Below, piece after piece: positions 44,600 through 52,918 of a stretch of DNA of 64,000 nt. Positions within the stretch are counted from its first letter, which is position 1, and every line of letters begins with the position of its first letter. Source of the DNA: Williamsia sp. (lineage in GTDB: Bacteria > Bacteroidota > Bacteroidia > Chitinophagales > Chitinophagaceae); NCBI GenBank assembly GCA_015069695.1, contig JADCRZ010000006.1:176150-240149 (forward strand), in the 5' to 3' direction. The notes beneath the pieces are model-generated. The model had not been told where the DNA came from. It worked only from the letters and a program-made list of their open reading frames with translations, and did not search any database. Made by a program: the position numbers and the translations under genes.

Positions 44600-46060
44600 A
44601 TGCGCAAACATCTCTGTTGGATAAAACACGCTGCGGCAGGAGTCTTCTTCCTGCTGGCCGTTGTGGCAGCCTGCAAGAAGAACGATGCCGCCCCTGTCAA
44701 TCCGCCTGATATAGCTGCGTCTACATCCACAGTGCCGACAGACATGCTTTTTTACCTGACCAGGGCTGATCAGGGCGCTCTCTTTGAAAAACAAAATACC
44801 AGCCTCCAATTTTCGGTTGCCCCTGCCGGTTATACTGTGATCGATGTAGACACAACGCAAACATTTCAATCCATAGATGGTTTCGGCTATACGCTGACTG
44901 GCGGAAGCGCAGCCCTGATCAACAGTCTTTCCCCGGTACAAAAAGACAATCTGCTGAACAACCTTTTTCTGTGGGACAGCACAAATATCGGCGTAAGCTA
45001 CCTGCGCATCAGCATCGGCGCCTCCGACCTGAGCAGCGCGGCTTTTACCTATGATGATGTACCTGCAGGGCAAACAGACACCAGTCTTACCAGGTTCAGC
45101 ATCGATCCTGAAAAGACCGACTTACTGCCGGTACTGAAGAAGATCGTTGCCCTGAACCCTTCGATAAAGATACTGGGCTCACCCTGGTCGGCGCCTGTAT
45201 GGATGAAGACCAACGGGTCGTTCATCGGCGGCAGCCTGCGTCCGCAGTATTATAGAGCCTATGCGCAGTATCTGCTGAAATACATCCAGGCCATGAAGGC
45301 AGAAGGAATAACGATCGATGCCATCACGCCGCAGAACGAACCGCTGAATCCCAACAACAATCCCAGCATGCTGATGCAGGCAACGGAGCAGGCCGATTTC
45401 ATCAAAAACTTTTTAGGCCCCGCATTTCAGGCAGCGGGAATAAGAACCAAGATCATTGTATGGGATCACAACTGCGACCGCCCCTCCTACCCCATTGCTA
45501 TTCTCAATGATGGAGCGGCAAAGCCTTTTGTGGACGGCTCGGCTTTCCACCTGTACAACGGAAGCATTACCGCCCTCACGGAGGTGCACAATGCCCATCC
45601 CGACAAAAACCTCTATTTTACGGAACAGTGGGTAGGCGGGCCGGGCAATTTTGGTGGCGATCTTGCCTGGCATATAGAAAACGTGATCATCGGCGCTACC
45701 CGCAACTGGAGCCGCAACGCACTGGAATGGAACCTGGCATCAGATCCGGGTTACAATCCGCATACTGCCGGAGGATGCAGCACCTGTTTGGGTGCGCTCA
45801 CCATCTCAGGCTATCCTACACGCAATGTGGCTTATTACATCATTGCGCATGCCTCGAAATTTGTACGTCCCGGGTCGGTGCGGATCGGATCTAACAATGC
45901 AGACAACCTGCCCAATGTAGCTTTTAAGAACCCGCAGGGACAAAAAGTGCTGATCGTGCTCAACAAGAATAAAACGGCCACCCCATTCCACATAAGGTTC
46001 AACGGAAAGCTGGTGACCACCCAGTTGGAAGGCGGCGCTGTGGGTACCTATGTCTGGTAA
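44600..46060 (+). CDS. GH30-family beta-glycosidase, lipoprotein
   Basis: 486 residues from ATG 44600 (MRKHLCWIK); the frame is open back to 44345 but that part overlaps the cytochrome gene. Lipobox VVAACKK (Cys25), so it is probably displayed at the surface. The (beta/alpha)8 core with a beta-sandwich end shows QSIDGFGYTLTGGSAALI, SYLRISIGASDLSSAAFTYD, ILGSPWSAPVWMKTNGS, acid/base Glu247 in ITPQNEPLNP, and nucleophile Glu342 in LYFTEQWVG. In Bacteroidota such enzymes (often GH30 subfamily 3) are beta-1,6-glucanases, but other GH30s cut xylan or glucosylceramide, so the exact linkage is inference. A paralogue follows 60 bp downstream. Confidence 0.92.
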   Translation: MRKHLCWIKHAAAGVFFLLAVVAACKKNDAAPVNPPDIAASTSTVPTDMLFYLTRADQGALFEKQNTSLQFSVAPAGYTVIDVDTTQTFQSIDGFGYTLTGGSAALINSLSPVQKDNLLNNLFLWDSTNIGVSYLRISIGASDLSSAAFTYDDVPAGQTDTSLTRFSIDPEKTDLLPVLKKIVALNPSIKILGSPWSAPVWMKTNGSFIGGSLRPQYYRAYAQYLLKYIQAMKAEGITIDAITPQNEPLNPNNNPSMLMQATEQADFIKNFLGPAFQAAGIRTKIIVWDHNCDRPSYPIAILNDGAAKPFVDGSAFHLYNGSITALTEVHNAHPDKNLYFTEQWVGGPGNFGGDLAWHIENVIIGATRNWSRNALEWNLASDPGYNPHTAGGCSTCLGALTISGYPTRNVAYYIIAHASKFVRPGSVRIGSNNADNLPNVAFKNPQGQKVLIVLNKNKTATPFHIRFNGKLVTTQLEGGAVGTYVW

Positions 46061-46120
46061 CAAAACTGCTTGAACAGATTGTAATGCACCAACGAATGCC
46101 ATCTTAAATCTTTCTTAGTC

Positions 46121-47554
46121 ATGTATCAAAAATTGACCACCTGCATTTTGCTCACTTGTATGCTTGCAAGCCTGGCGGCCGGCGCACAAACCGGCGGTAT
46201 ATCGGTCTGGCTCACCACTGCAGACCGTTCCGCAGTGTTTCAGCAACAAGCTGACCAATTACGCTTTGGCGCTGCTCCTGGTGCGCCTCCTCTCATCAGC
46301 ATCGATGGCACTAAACAGTTCCAGCGCATGGACGGGTTTGGGTTTGCGTTAACCGGTGGCAGTGCCGATCACATCGTTCACATGTCGGCGGCTGCCAGAA
46401 AGGCTTTGCTGCACCGGCTTTTCGGCACCACCCCTGATGCGATCGGAGTAAGTTATCTGCGGCTGAGCATCGGCGCTTCCGATCTGAATGCCCGCGTCTT
46501 TTCTTATGACGATGTGCCGGGCGATACGGCGCTGGCCCATTTCGACCTGGGTGAAGACAAGCTGAATGTGATTCCCGTGATGAAAGAGATCCTTTCCATC
46601 AATCCGGGTATAAAGATAATGGGCTCACCCTGGTCGCCACCCGCCTGGATGAAGACAAACGGCGATACCCGTGGCGGCCGGTTGCTGCCGGCGTACTATC
46701 CCCTGTATGCAAGATACCTGCTGATGTATATACAGGCTATGAAGAAAAACGGTATTGCGATAGATGCCATCACCATACAAAACGAACCGCTGCATCCCGG
46801 TAACAATCCGAGCCTGCTGCTCACGGCACCCGAGGAAGCTGAATTTATCAAGCACGATCTTGGTCCGCTGTTCAGGCAGCAACGGATCGGCACAAAAATC
46901 CTGATCTATGATCACAATGCAGACCGCCCCGACTACCCCATCTCCGTGCTGAACGACCGGGAAGCCGCGCAGTACATCGATGGCTCGGCCTTTCATCTGT
47001 ATGGCGGCACCATGAATGCACTGTCCGATGTGGCTGAAGCGCATCCCGGAAAAAACATTTACTTCACCGAGCAGATGGTTGTCCAGTACAACCGGCGGGG
47101 TGATGATGCACCGGGAAACCTGAACATAGTTTCACCGGTGAGCCGGCTGATGATCGATGCACCCCGCAACTGGAGCAGGAATGTATTGCTCTGGAACCTG
47201 GCTGCCGATCCCCAGTTCAAGCCTTATACCGACAGGGGCGGCTGCAGCAGCTGCCAGGGAGCCGTTACCATCGACAAAGACAGCGTTGCTTATAACCTGG
47301 CTTACTATGCCATGGCGCATGCCTCCAAATTCGTACGTCCCGGTTCCATCCGCATCGCGTCTTCCCTGCCGGACAGTTTACCCAATGTTGCCTACCTGAC
47401 CCCGGCGGGTGAACGGGTGCTGATCGTTGCCAATACCGGCCACCGGGAACAACACTTTACTATTGTTGATCAGCGGCGATCGGCAGCAGCTTTTCTGCAG
47501 GCCCGGTCGGTCGCAACCTATATCTGGAAATCGCCCAAAACAAGCTCCAAATGA
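46121..47554 (+). CDS. GH30-family beta-glycosidase, soluble paralogue
   Basis: 477 residues, ATG 46121. Plain signal peptide (LASLAAGAQ), no lipobox, so it is probably periplasmic. Colinear with the preceding GH30: QRMDGFGFALTGGSADHI, SYLRLSIGASDLNARVFSYD, IMGSPWSPPAWMKTNGD, acid/base Glu222 in ITIQNEPLHP, nucleophile Glu317 in IYFTEQMVV, and shared RNWSRN and HASKFVRPGS blocks. The two clearly arose by duplication. It differs by an insertion after the nucleophile (VVQYNRRGDDAPGNL) near the active-site rim. A surface and a periplasmic copy would fit stepwise degradation of one polymer. Its last bases overlap the GH5 start (ATGA at 47551-47554), giving translational coupling. Confidence 0.92.
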   Translation: MYQKLTTCILLTCMLASLAAGAQTGGISVWLTTADRSAVFQQQADQLRFGAAPGAPPLISIDGTKQFQRMDGFGFALTGGSADHIVHMSAAARKALLHRLFGTTPDAIGVSYLRLSIGASDLNARVFSYDDVPGDTALAHFDLGEDKLNVIPVMKEILSINPGIKIMGSPWSPPAWMKTNGDTRGGRLLPAYYPLYARYLLMYIQAMKKNGIAIDAITIQNEPLHPGNNPSLLLTAPEEAEFIKHDLGPLFRQQRIGTKILIYDHNADRPDYPISVLNDREAAQYIDGSAFHLYGGTMNALSDVAEAHPGKNIYFTEQMVVQYNRRGDDAPGNLNIVSPVSRLMIDAPRNWSRNVLLWNLAADPQFKPYTDRGGCSSCQGAVTIDKDSVAYNLAYYAMAHASKFVRPGSIRIASSLPDSLPNVAYLTPAGERVLIVANTGHREQHFTIVDQRRSAAAFLQARSVATYIWKSPKTSSK

Positions 47555-49314
47555 AGAAATTAGTCTGCCTGGGTTTTCTCTCCGTCATTTTGGTCACAGC
47601 CGCCCAGGCACAAGGTTTTCTAAAAGCAGCTGACAAAAAGATCGTCACTGAAAAGGGGGAAAACATCCTGCTCCGGGGTATTGGCCTGGGTGGCTGGATG
47701 CTGCAGGAAGGATATATGCTCAAGCTCCAGGGAACCAATCCGCAATACAGCATCCGCAAGCGCATAGAACAGCTGCTGAGCCCGGCACAAACGGGGGAGT
47801 TCTACGACACCTGGCTGCAGAATTTTGTTACCAGGGCCGACATTGATTCGATGCGGGCCTGGGGTTTTAATTCAGTGCGCCTGCCCATGCACTACAACCT
47901 GTATACCCTGCCCGTTGAGCAGGAACCCGACTCTTCCAAACAAACCTGGCTTACAAAGGGCTTTCAGCTTACCGACAGCCTGCTGAGCTGGTGCAAAGCG
48001 AATAAAATATATCTCATTCTCGACCTGCATGCAGCACCCGGCGGACAGGGAAACGACCTGAACATAGCTGACCGGGACAGCTCCAAACCTGCGCTGTGGC
48101 AAAGCGGGGCCAACAAGGCAAAAACCATTGCCCTCTGGAAAAAACTGGCAGAGCGGTACAAGGATGAACCTTATATCGGCGGGTACGACCTGCTCAATGA
48201 AACCAACTGGGGCTTTGAGGATCCTTCCGATCTGCATGGCATCAAAGAGACAGGCAACAAACCGCTGCGGTCCCTGCTGATGGATATCACGCAGGCCATC
48301 CGTTCTGTCGACAAAAAGCATCTTATCATTATCGAGGGCAATGCATGGGGGAACAATTACAAGGGCGTATTTCCTTTGTGGGATGACAATACCGCGATCA
48401 GCTTTCACAAATACTGGAACAGCAACAACCTGCAATCTATCCGCAACATGCTGGACATCCGGGAACAAACCCAGGCACCCATCTGGCTGGGGGAAACGGG
48501 TGAGAACTCAAACACCTGGTTCAGCGAAGCGGTGCGTTTGTTTGAAGAAAACAACATTGGATGGAGTTGGTGGCCGCTCAAAAAAATCGGGCACAACAAT
48601 CCCCTCGAAATAAAATCGAACCTGAACTACAACAGCCTGGCAGACTACTGGAACGGCAGAACAAAAAATCCGCCCAAGGAAAGCAATGTATACAGCGGCC
48701 TGCTTGAACTGGCGGTCTATACCAACATCCGCTCCAACCAGGTTCACAAAGACGTGATCGATGCCCTGTTCCGCCAGCCCTTCAGTACCGGCACCATTCC
48801 GTACAAACCCGGGCTGGTTGGGCTTCGGGACTCCATCATCCACGCGGTGGATTACGACCTGGGAAGAAACGGCAGCGCTTATTTCGACCAGGACACCGCC
48901 AATTATTCCGGTTCGGGCGGAAGGCGCGGAGTAGGCAACCGGGGGAATGTTTACAGAAATGACGGAGTCGATATTTTCAGGGATTCGGCCCGGTACGAAT
49001 CTTACTATATAGGCAGTACAGAAGCCGGTGAATGGCTGCAATACACCATCACCGCAAAAGAAACAGCTGGTTTTGCTTTCAAGCTTTCCGTTGCAGCCGG
49101 CACCGATTCCGCCAATGTGACCATGAGCGTAGACGGGAAGTGGGTTTTCAACAATGTGCCTGTCCATTCAACCGGAAGCCTCAAAAGCTGGCAGACACAG
49201 CCCATCGGTCATTTGCCCATGAAGAAAGGCGTTCATGTGATCCGGCTGTATGTAAATAAAGGCGGATTCAATTTGAAGGAGCTGATCATAACACCGGCAA
49301 CATTACAGAAATAG
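47551..49314 (+). CDS. GH5-family glucanase with C-terminal CBM6-like module
   Basis: 587 residues, ATG 47551 overlapping the GH30 stop by four bases. Signal peptide ends AAQAQG. GH5 domain (about 25-370): ILLRGIGLGGWMLQEGYML, GFNSVRLPMHYNLY, IYLILDLHAAPGGQGND, acid/base Glu217 in YDLLNETNWG, HKYWNSNN, nucleophile Glu315 in IWLGETGENS, and WSWWPLKK. The C-terminal part (about 425-585) looks like a CBM6-type beta-sandwich: AYFDQDTANYSGSG, GEWLQYTITAKETAGF, KGVHVIRLYVNKGGFNLKEL. Related GH5 enzymes act as beta-1,3- or beta-1,6-glucanases. With two GH30s before it, a fungal-type beta-glucan is the likely target (inference). It is the last enzyme of the PUL. Confidence 0.9.
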   Translation: MKKLVCLGFLSVILVTAAQAQGFLKAADKKIVTEKGENILLRGIGLGGWMLQEGYMLKLQGTNPQYSIRKRIEQLLSPAQTGEFYDTWLQNFVTRADIDSMRAWGFNSVRLPMHYNLYTLPVEQEPDSSKQTWLTKGFQLTDSLLSWCKANKIYLILDLHAAPGGQGNDLNIADRDSSKPALWQSGANKAKTIALWKKLAERYKDEPYIGGYDLLNETNWGFEDPSDLHGIKETGNKPLRSLLMDITQAIRSVDKKHLIIIEGNAWGNNYKGVFPLWDDNTAISFHKYWNSNNLQSIRNMLDIREQTQAPIWLGETGENSNTWFSEAVRLFEENNIGWSWWPLKKIGHNNPLEIKSNLNYNSLADYWNGRTKNPPKESNVYSGLLELAVYTNIRSNQVHKDVIDALFRQPFSTGTIPYKPGLVGLRDSIIHAVDYDLGRNGSAYFDQDTANYSGSGGRRGVGNRGNVYRNDGVDIFRDSARYESYYIGSTEAGEWLQYTITAKETAGFAFKLSVAAGTDSANVTMSVDGKWVFNNVPVHSTGSLKSWQTQPIGHLPMKKGVHVIRLYVNKGGFNLKELIITPATLQK

Positions 49315-49365
49315 CAAGCTGATTAAGGCCCCGGATAAAGATTTTAAAAAGGAGTTTTCGAATTT

Positions 49366-49737
49366 ATGCTGACGTCTGATCATTTATTCAGGAAGAGGGC
49401 AGAGAAAGACCGTGCACAATGGGAGCGCGATCGTGAGCAAGCAAAAAAAGACCGGGCGCAGGCTGAACTGGATCGGGAGCAAGCCGCCAAAGATCGCAGG
49501 CAGACAGAAGAGGACCGCAAGCTGCTTGATGCCATGATTGATGAACTGATAAAAGAGAAGTTGATAGAAAACCGCGCGGCATTGACCTCCCTGGCGCCCG
49601 ACGATACAAAACTGGTCGTTAACGGCAAGGCACAGCCGGGAAGCCTGCATACCCGCTTTAAGGGAAAATACCTGAAAGGGAAACACAACCACCTTAATTT
49701 CCGCAACTCAGGCGGAAGCAGAACGATGTCATCGTAG
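49366..49737 (+). CDS. Short coiled-coil protein resembling the C-terminal tail of BlaR1/M56-type proteins
   Basis: 123 residues, ATG 49366 with AAGGAG 12 bp upstream. The first half is a charged repeat (KDRAQWERDREQAKKDRAQ, then LDREQAAKDRRQTEEDRK) predicted to be a long helix or coiled coil. The second half (LDAMIDELIKEKLIENR, LVVNGKAQPGSLHTRFKGKY) resembles the very end of BlaR1-like M56 membrane peptidases of Bacteroidota, which end in a similar repeat and a VNGKKQP-x-VH block. The membrane helices and HExxH zinc motif of those proteins are absent. It is therefore either a free-standing tail protein or a gene remnant. It follows the GH5 gene by 51 bp on the same strand. The similarity is from memory of the family. 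Confidence 0.6.
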   Translation: MLTSDHLFRKRAEKDRAQWERDREQAKKDRAQAELDREQAAKDRRQTEEDRKLLDAMIDELIKEKLIENRAALTSLAPDDTKLVVNGKAQPGSLHTRFKGKYLKGKHNHLNFRNSGGSRTMSS

Positions 49738-49750
49738 CCCCACCCCTACA

Positions 49751-49790
49751 CCTTCTCAACACAGCACACCACCAAATTCAAACCGGTATC
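49751..49790 (+). repeat. 40-bp direct repeat, right copy
   Basis: Differs from 35427-35466 at only four of 40 positions, same orientation. It lies 31 bp after the 3' end of the leftward amylase gene. A six-base hairpin (CCGGTA with TACCGG) extends from its end. Confidence 0.8.
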
Positions 49791-49821
49791 GTTACATTAT
49801 TTTACCGGAAAAGTGCAATAC

Positions 49822-51393
49822 CTATTTCTGAAGAATAACCGTACTGTATGCGGGTAAGACAAGGGTATTGCTCTTCAGGGATACATTCCCGTTTTTGAAA
49901 AAGACTTTTGTGAATTGGCGCTGGTCTTCCGGTAACACAATGGTAGAAGTTGATTTTGAAACGTTGTGTATGACCAACACAGATTGATCTTTCGTGAACC
50001 TGATAAAAGAGCAAAGGGCCCGGTTGTTCAGGTTAACAGGTTCCAGTTCGCCATAAGTAAGTACATTGCTGGCATTTCTCAATTGCGTGAACGTACGGTA
50101 ATGGTTGTAGACGGAATTCTTGTCCTTTATTTGTACGGCAAGCGGTACAACCGACGAATCCGTCGTATTTCTCGGCACCTCCCAGGTTGCGCGTGATTTG
50201 TCTTTTGGTTTACTATCCCACAAAAAAGGCTCCCGGATAAAGGGATCCGGTTTTTTGCCAAGCATGCCTATTTCTTCCCCGTAGTACAGATAAGGAGACC
50301 CGGGCAGCGTCAGTAAAATAGAAGCGGCCATTTTTGCTTTCCCGGGATCATTGTTAACGGCGCTCATGATCCGGACCTGGTCGTGGTTGGTAAGAAAAGT
50401 TGCATCCACGTAATCAGGATTGATGGTCGCATAAAAATCCCTGATCTTTTTTTGCATGGCCGGAAGCGAGTCCGCCACTTCAGCAGATACCGCCTTTGTG
50501 ATTGCGGCACCCATGTCAAAATTGAACAGGGCAGGTATGCCTTTCAGGTAGGGCCCTACAACTTCTGCCGGCGCCCACACTTCACCTACCAGATAAAAAT
50601 CCTTGTTTACTTTTCTCATTTCCTGCAGGAAGTATTCCCACCACCAATGATTATCCTGGGGGCGTTCGTCAGGAAATATATGGCGGGCAGCATCCAATCT
50701 AAACCCATCAACCTTAACATCAGCAGCCCAGAACCTGCCGATCTTAAATACTTCTTCCCTGAGCTTGGGGCTGTCAAAATTCAGGTCAGGCATATTACCG
50801 CCGAATTGTGCATAAAAGAAATAATTGCTGTCGGCCCCCTGTTGCGGCCGCATCCAATGATTTCTTCTGGCGCTCTCCCCGGCGGTAACATTCCCCAACG
50901 AACGCACCTGCGGGTCTGATTTGTTTGTCCAGACATAATACTCGCGGTAAGGACTGTTCAGGTTTTTTCTGGCATCTACAAACCAGGGGTGCCTGCTGCT
51001 GGAATGATTAAGGACCATGTCGATCACCACTTTTATATTTCTTTTATGGGCTTCTTCAACAAACCGTTTAAAATCGTCGATTGTACCGTAAGCTGAATCA
51101 ACGCCATAATAATCGGTTACATCATACTTGTGATACGAAGGGGAGGGACATATCGGCATAAGCCAAACGGCACCCACACCCAGGTCTTTCAAATAATCCA
51201 GCTTGGATGTCATTCCATTAAAATCACCTTTTCCGTCCCCGTTTGAATCGGCAAAGGATTGAACATATATCTCATAGGTGATACCCCTTGGCCAGTTACT
51301 CACATTGACTGCAGGCTGGCCCAAAACACGTACAGCAGTCAGGCTGAAAGAAAAAATAAAAAGCCGGATAAGGACGGGATAGAAACGCTTCAT
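49822..51393 (-). CDS. GH13 alpha-amylase family enzyme, secreted
   Basis: 523 residues from ATG 51393 (MKRFYPVLIRLF), which starts the signal peptide (ends VRVLGQP); the frame extends to 51456. The four GH13 regions are intact: I DMVLNHSS, II DGFRLDAARHI (nucleophile Asp234), III LVGEVWAP (acid/base Glu271), IV FLTNHDQVR (Asp338). A calcium-type loop NGDGKGDFNG and a C-terminal beta domain (ALCSFIRFTKDQSVLVIHNV) are present. It hydrolyses alpha-1,4-glucans. Without a lipobox it is probably periplasmic, unlike SusG of Bacteroides, which is a surface lipoprotein. It is the last gene of a SusC-SusD-amylase operon, 99 bp after the SusD stop; no SusA, SusB, SusE/F or SusR homologues are in view. 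Confidence 0.93.
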   Translation of the reverse strand: MKRFYPVLIRLFIFSFSLTAVRVLGQPAVNVSNWPRGITYEIYVQSFADSNGDGKGDFNGMTSKLDYLKDLGVGAVWLMPICPSPSYHKYDVTDYYGVDSAYGTIDDFKRFVEEAHKRNIKVVIDMVLNHSSSRHPWFVDARKNLNSPYREYYVWTNKSDPQVRSLGNVTAGESARRNHWMRPQQGADSNYFFYAQFGGNMPDLNFDSPKLREEVFKIGRFWAADVKVDGFRLDAARHIFPDERPQDNHWWWEYFLQEMRKVNKDFYLVGEVWAPAEVVGPYLKGIPALFNFDMGAAITKAVSAEVADSLPAMQKKIRDFYATINPDYVDATFLTNHDQVRIMSAVNNDPGKAKMAASILLTLPGSPYLYYGEEIGMLGKKPDPFIREPFLWDSKPKDKSRATWEVPRNTTDSSVVPLAVQIKDKNSVYNHYRTFTQLRNASNVLTYGELEPVNLNNRALCSFIRFTKDQSVLVIHNVSKSTSTIVLPEDQRQFTKVFFKNGNVSLKSNTLVLPAYSTVILQK

Positions 51394-51492
51394 TTTACTC
51401 GATATTAAGGAAGGATGCAACCTGTGCATTTTTAAATTTTCTAAAACAGGTTGCACCCAATTAAAAGGCAGTGTTCAAAGATTTATTGGAGA

Positions 51493-52908
51493 CTAGTTCA
51501 GGGTAATACCGGGATTGCCGCTTTGTTCGTCATCCGGTATCTGAAAAAGGATCTTGTTGGAATCCCATGCATCTCCCCTCACGGTTTGCTTAAGCCTTTT
51601 TAGTTCGTGCAGTCTTTCTCCCCGGAGGGCCAGCTCCAGGCGGCGCTCTTTGCGAACGGCATTGATGATGGCGGTTTGCCCTGCCGCTATCGTAGTAACC
51701 GGTGCACCATACGCACGCGCCTCTATCTTGTTAAGCCATGACACAGCTTCGGTTTGGTCTGCCGTGCTAGCGGAAGATGCCAGCGCTTCAGCGTACAGCA
51801 GGAGCAATTCATCAAATCCAACAACGATCGCATCCATGGCGTTGTAATCAAACTTCTTTGTATAGACAACACCATTTTTTGTCAGGTAAAATTTATTGTA
51901 CCGCAGGTCATTGGCCGCGTAAGCAGCAAGCAAACTTGCCGAGGGTGCAAACTGGGGGATGCTGCCATTGGTATTGTTGGTGCGGTAAGCTGCGGTAACA
52001 CCGCTCCAGAGATTGTTGGTTGAACTGACGCTGGGCACTGCGAAGATCACTTCTTTGGTTGTGCCATTGGCCGTGGTTGCCCTGGCATACTTGGCCGCGA
52101 GGTCTGCATCAAGCGCGTATTTGGCTGATTGCATCAGGGGCTTTGCTTCGGCTACGGCATTCACCAGATCGCCTTTAAAAAAGTAGACCTTTGCCAGGAG
52201 TGCCTTTGCTGCATCAATGGTGGCAAAACCGTTGTTCCAGGTGGTTCTGCTTGCCGGGAGGTTTGCTGCTGCGAATTTTAAGTCGGCGATCACCTGCGTA
52301 TACACTTCCTCCACGGTAGAACGTTGCATGCGATCAAATGATTCATCTATCGTGGTTGTTCCCCTGGTCCGGATAATAACACCTTTTGCGGCATCATTTT
52401 TATGTTGATCACTGTATGGCAACCCAAAAAAACGAACCAGATGAAAATGCCCCAATCCACGGATAAAGGCAGCATCGGCCTTGAGTTCGTTCACAACAGC
52501 GGGATCGGCGCCGGCCAGGATCTTATCTGCGATGGTGCTGGAAGAAGCGACGTTTGCCCGGTTGATGGCCTGGTATGTATTGTTCCAGGTATCCCGTCCT
52601 CTCGGATTGAAAAGGTCCAGCGCATGGCCGGTAATTTGCGACCAGTCGAATATGCTGGAAGTCGTCACTGCATCATCAGCCATCACATCTCCGCTTACAA
52701 GCGGATTGCCGTTCATGAACCCGTTGCTGTTTAACTGTGCATAAGCGCCGATCATCAGTTTCTTCAGGTCACTGACAGTTTGGATGGCATTGTCGGTTAA
52801 GACGGTATTGCCAGTAGGCTTGATTTCCAGAAAGTCTGATTTCTCACAAGAAGCCAAGGCCAGGCAAATCACGGAGAACATTGTTTGTAACAGGTATTTC
52901 AATTTCAT
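51493..52908 (-). CDS. SusD/RagB-family lipoprotein of the amylase locus
   Basis: 471 residues, ATG 52908, 10 bp after the SusC stop. Lipobox LALASCEKSD. Landmarks: TVSDLKKLMIGAYAQLNSNG, NNTYQAINRANVASS, LKADAAFIRGLGHFHLVRFF, IDAAKALLAKVYFFKGD, VVGFDELLLLYAEALASSAS and RKERRLELALRGERLHELKR. The C-terminus is shorter than in the other pairs, ending SGNPGITLN. It should bind maltooligosaccharides or related glucans, judged from the co-transcribed GH13 amylase (inference), and close over its SusC partner. Confidence 0.92.
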   Translation of the reverse strand: MKLKYLLQTMFSVICLALASCEKSDFLEIKPTGNTVLTDNAIQTVSDLKKLMIGAYAQLNSNGFMNGNPLVSGDVMADDAVTTSSIFDWSQITGHALDLFNPRGRDTWNNTYQAINRANVASSSTIADKILAGADPAVVNELKADAAFIRGLGHFHLVRFFGLPYSDQHKNDAAKGVIIRTRGTTTIDESFDRMQRSTVEEVYTQVIADLKFAAANLPASRTTWNNGFATIDAAKALLAKVYFFKGDLVNAVAEAKPLMQSAKYALDADLAAKYARATTANGTTKEVIFAVPSVSSTNNLWSGVTAAYRTNNTNGSIPQFAPSASLLAAYAANDLRYNKFYLTKNGVVYTKKFDYNAMDAIVVGFDELLLLYAEALASSASTADQTEAVSWLNKIEARAYGAPVTTIAAGQTAIINAVRKERRLELALRGERLHELKRLKQTVRGDAWDSNKILFQIPDDEQSGNPGITLN

Positions 52909-52918
52909 CGTATCAGGT

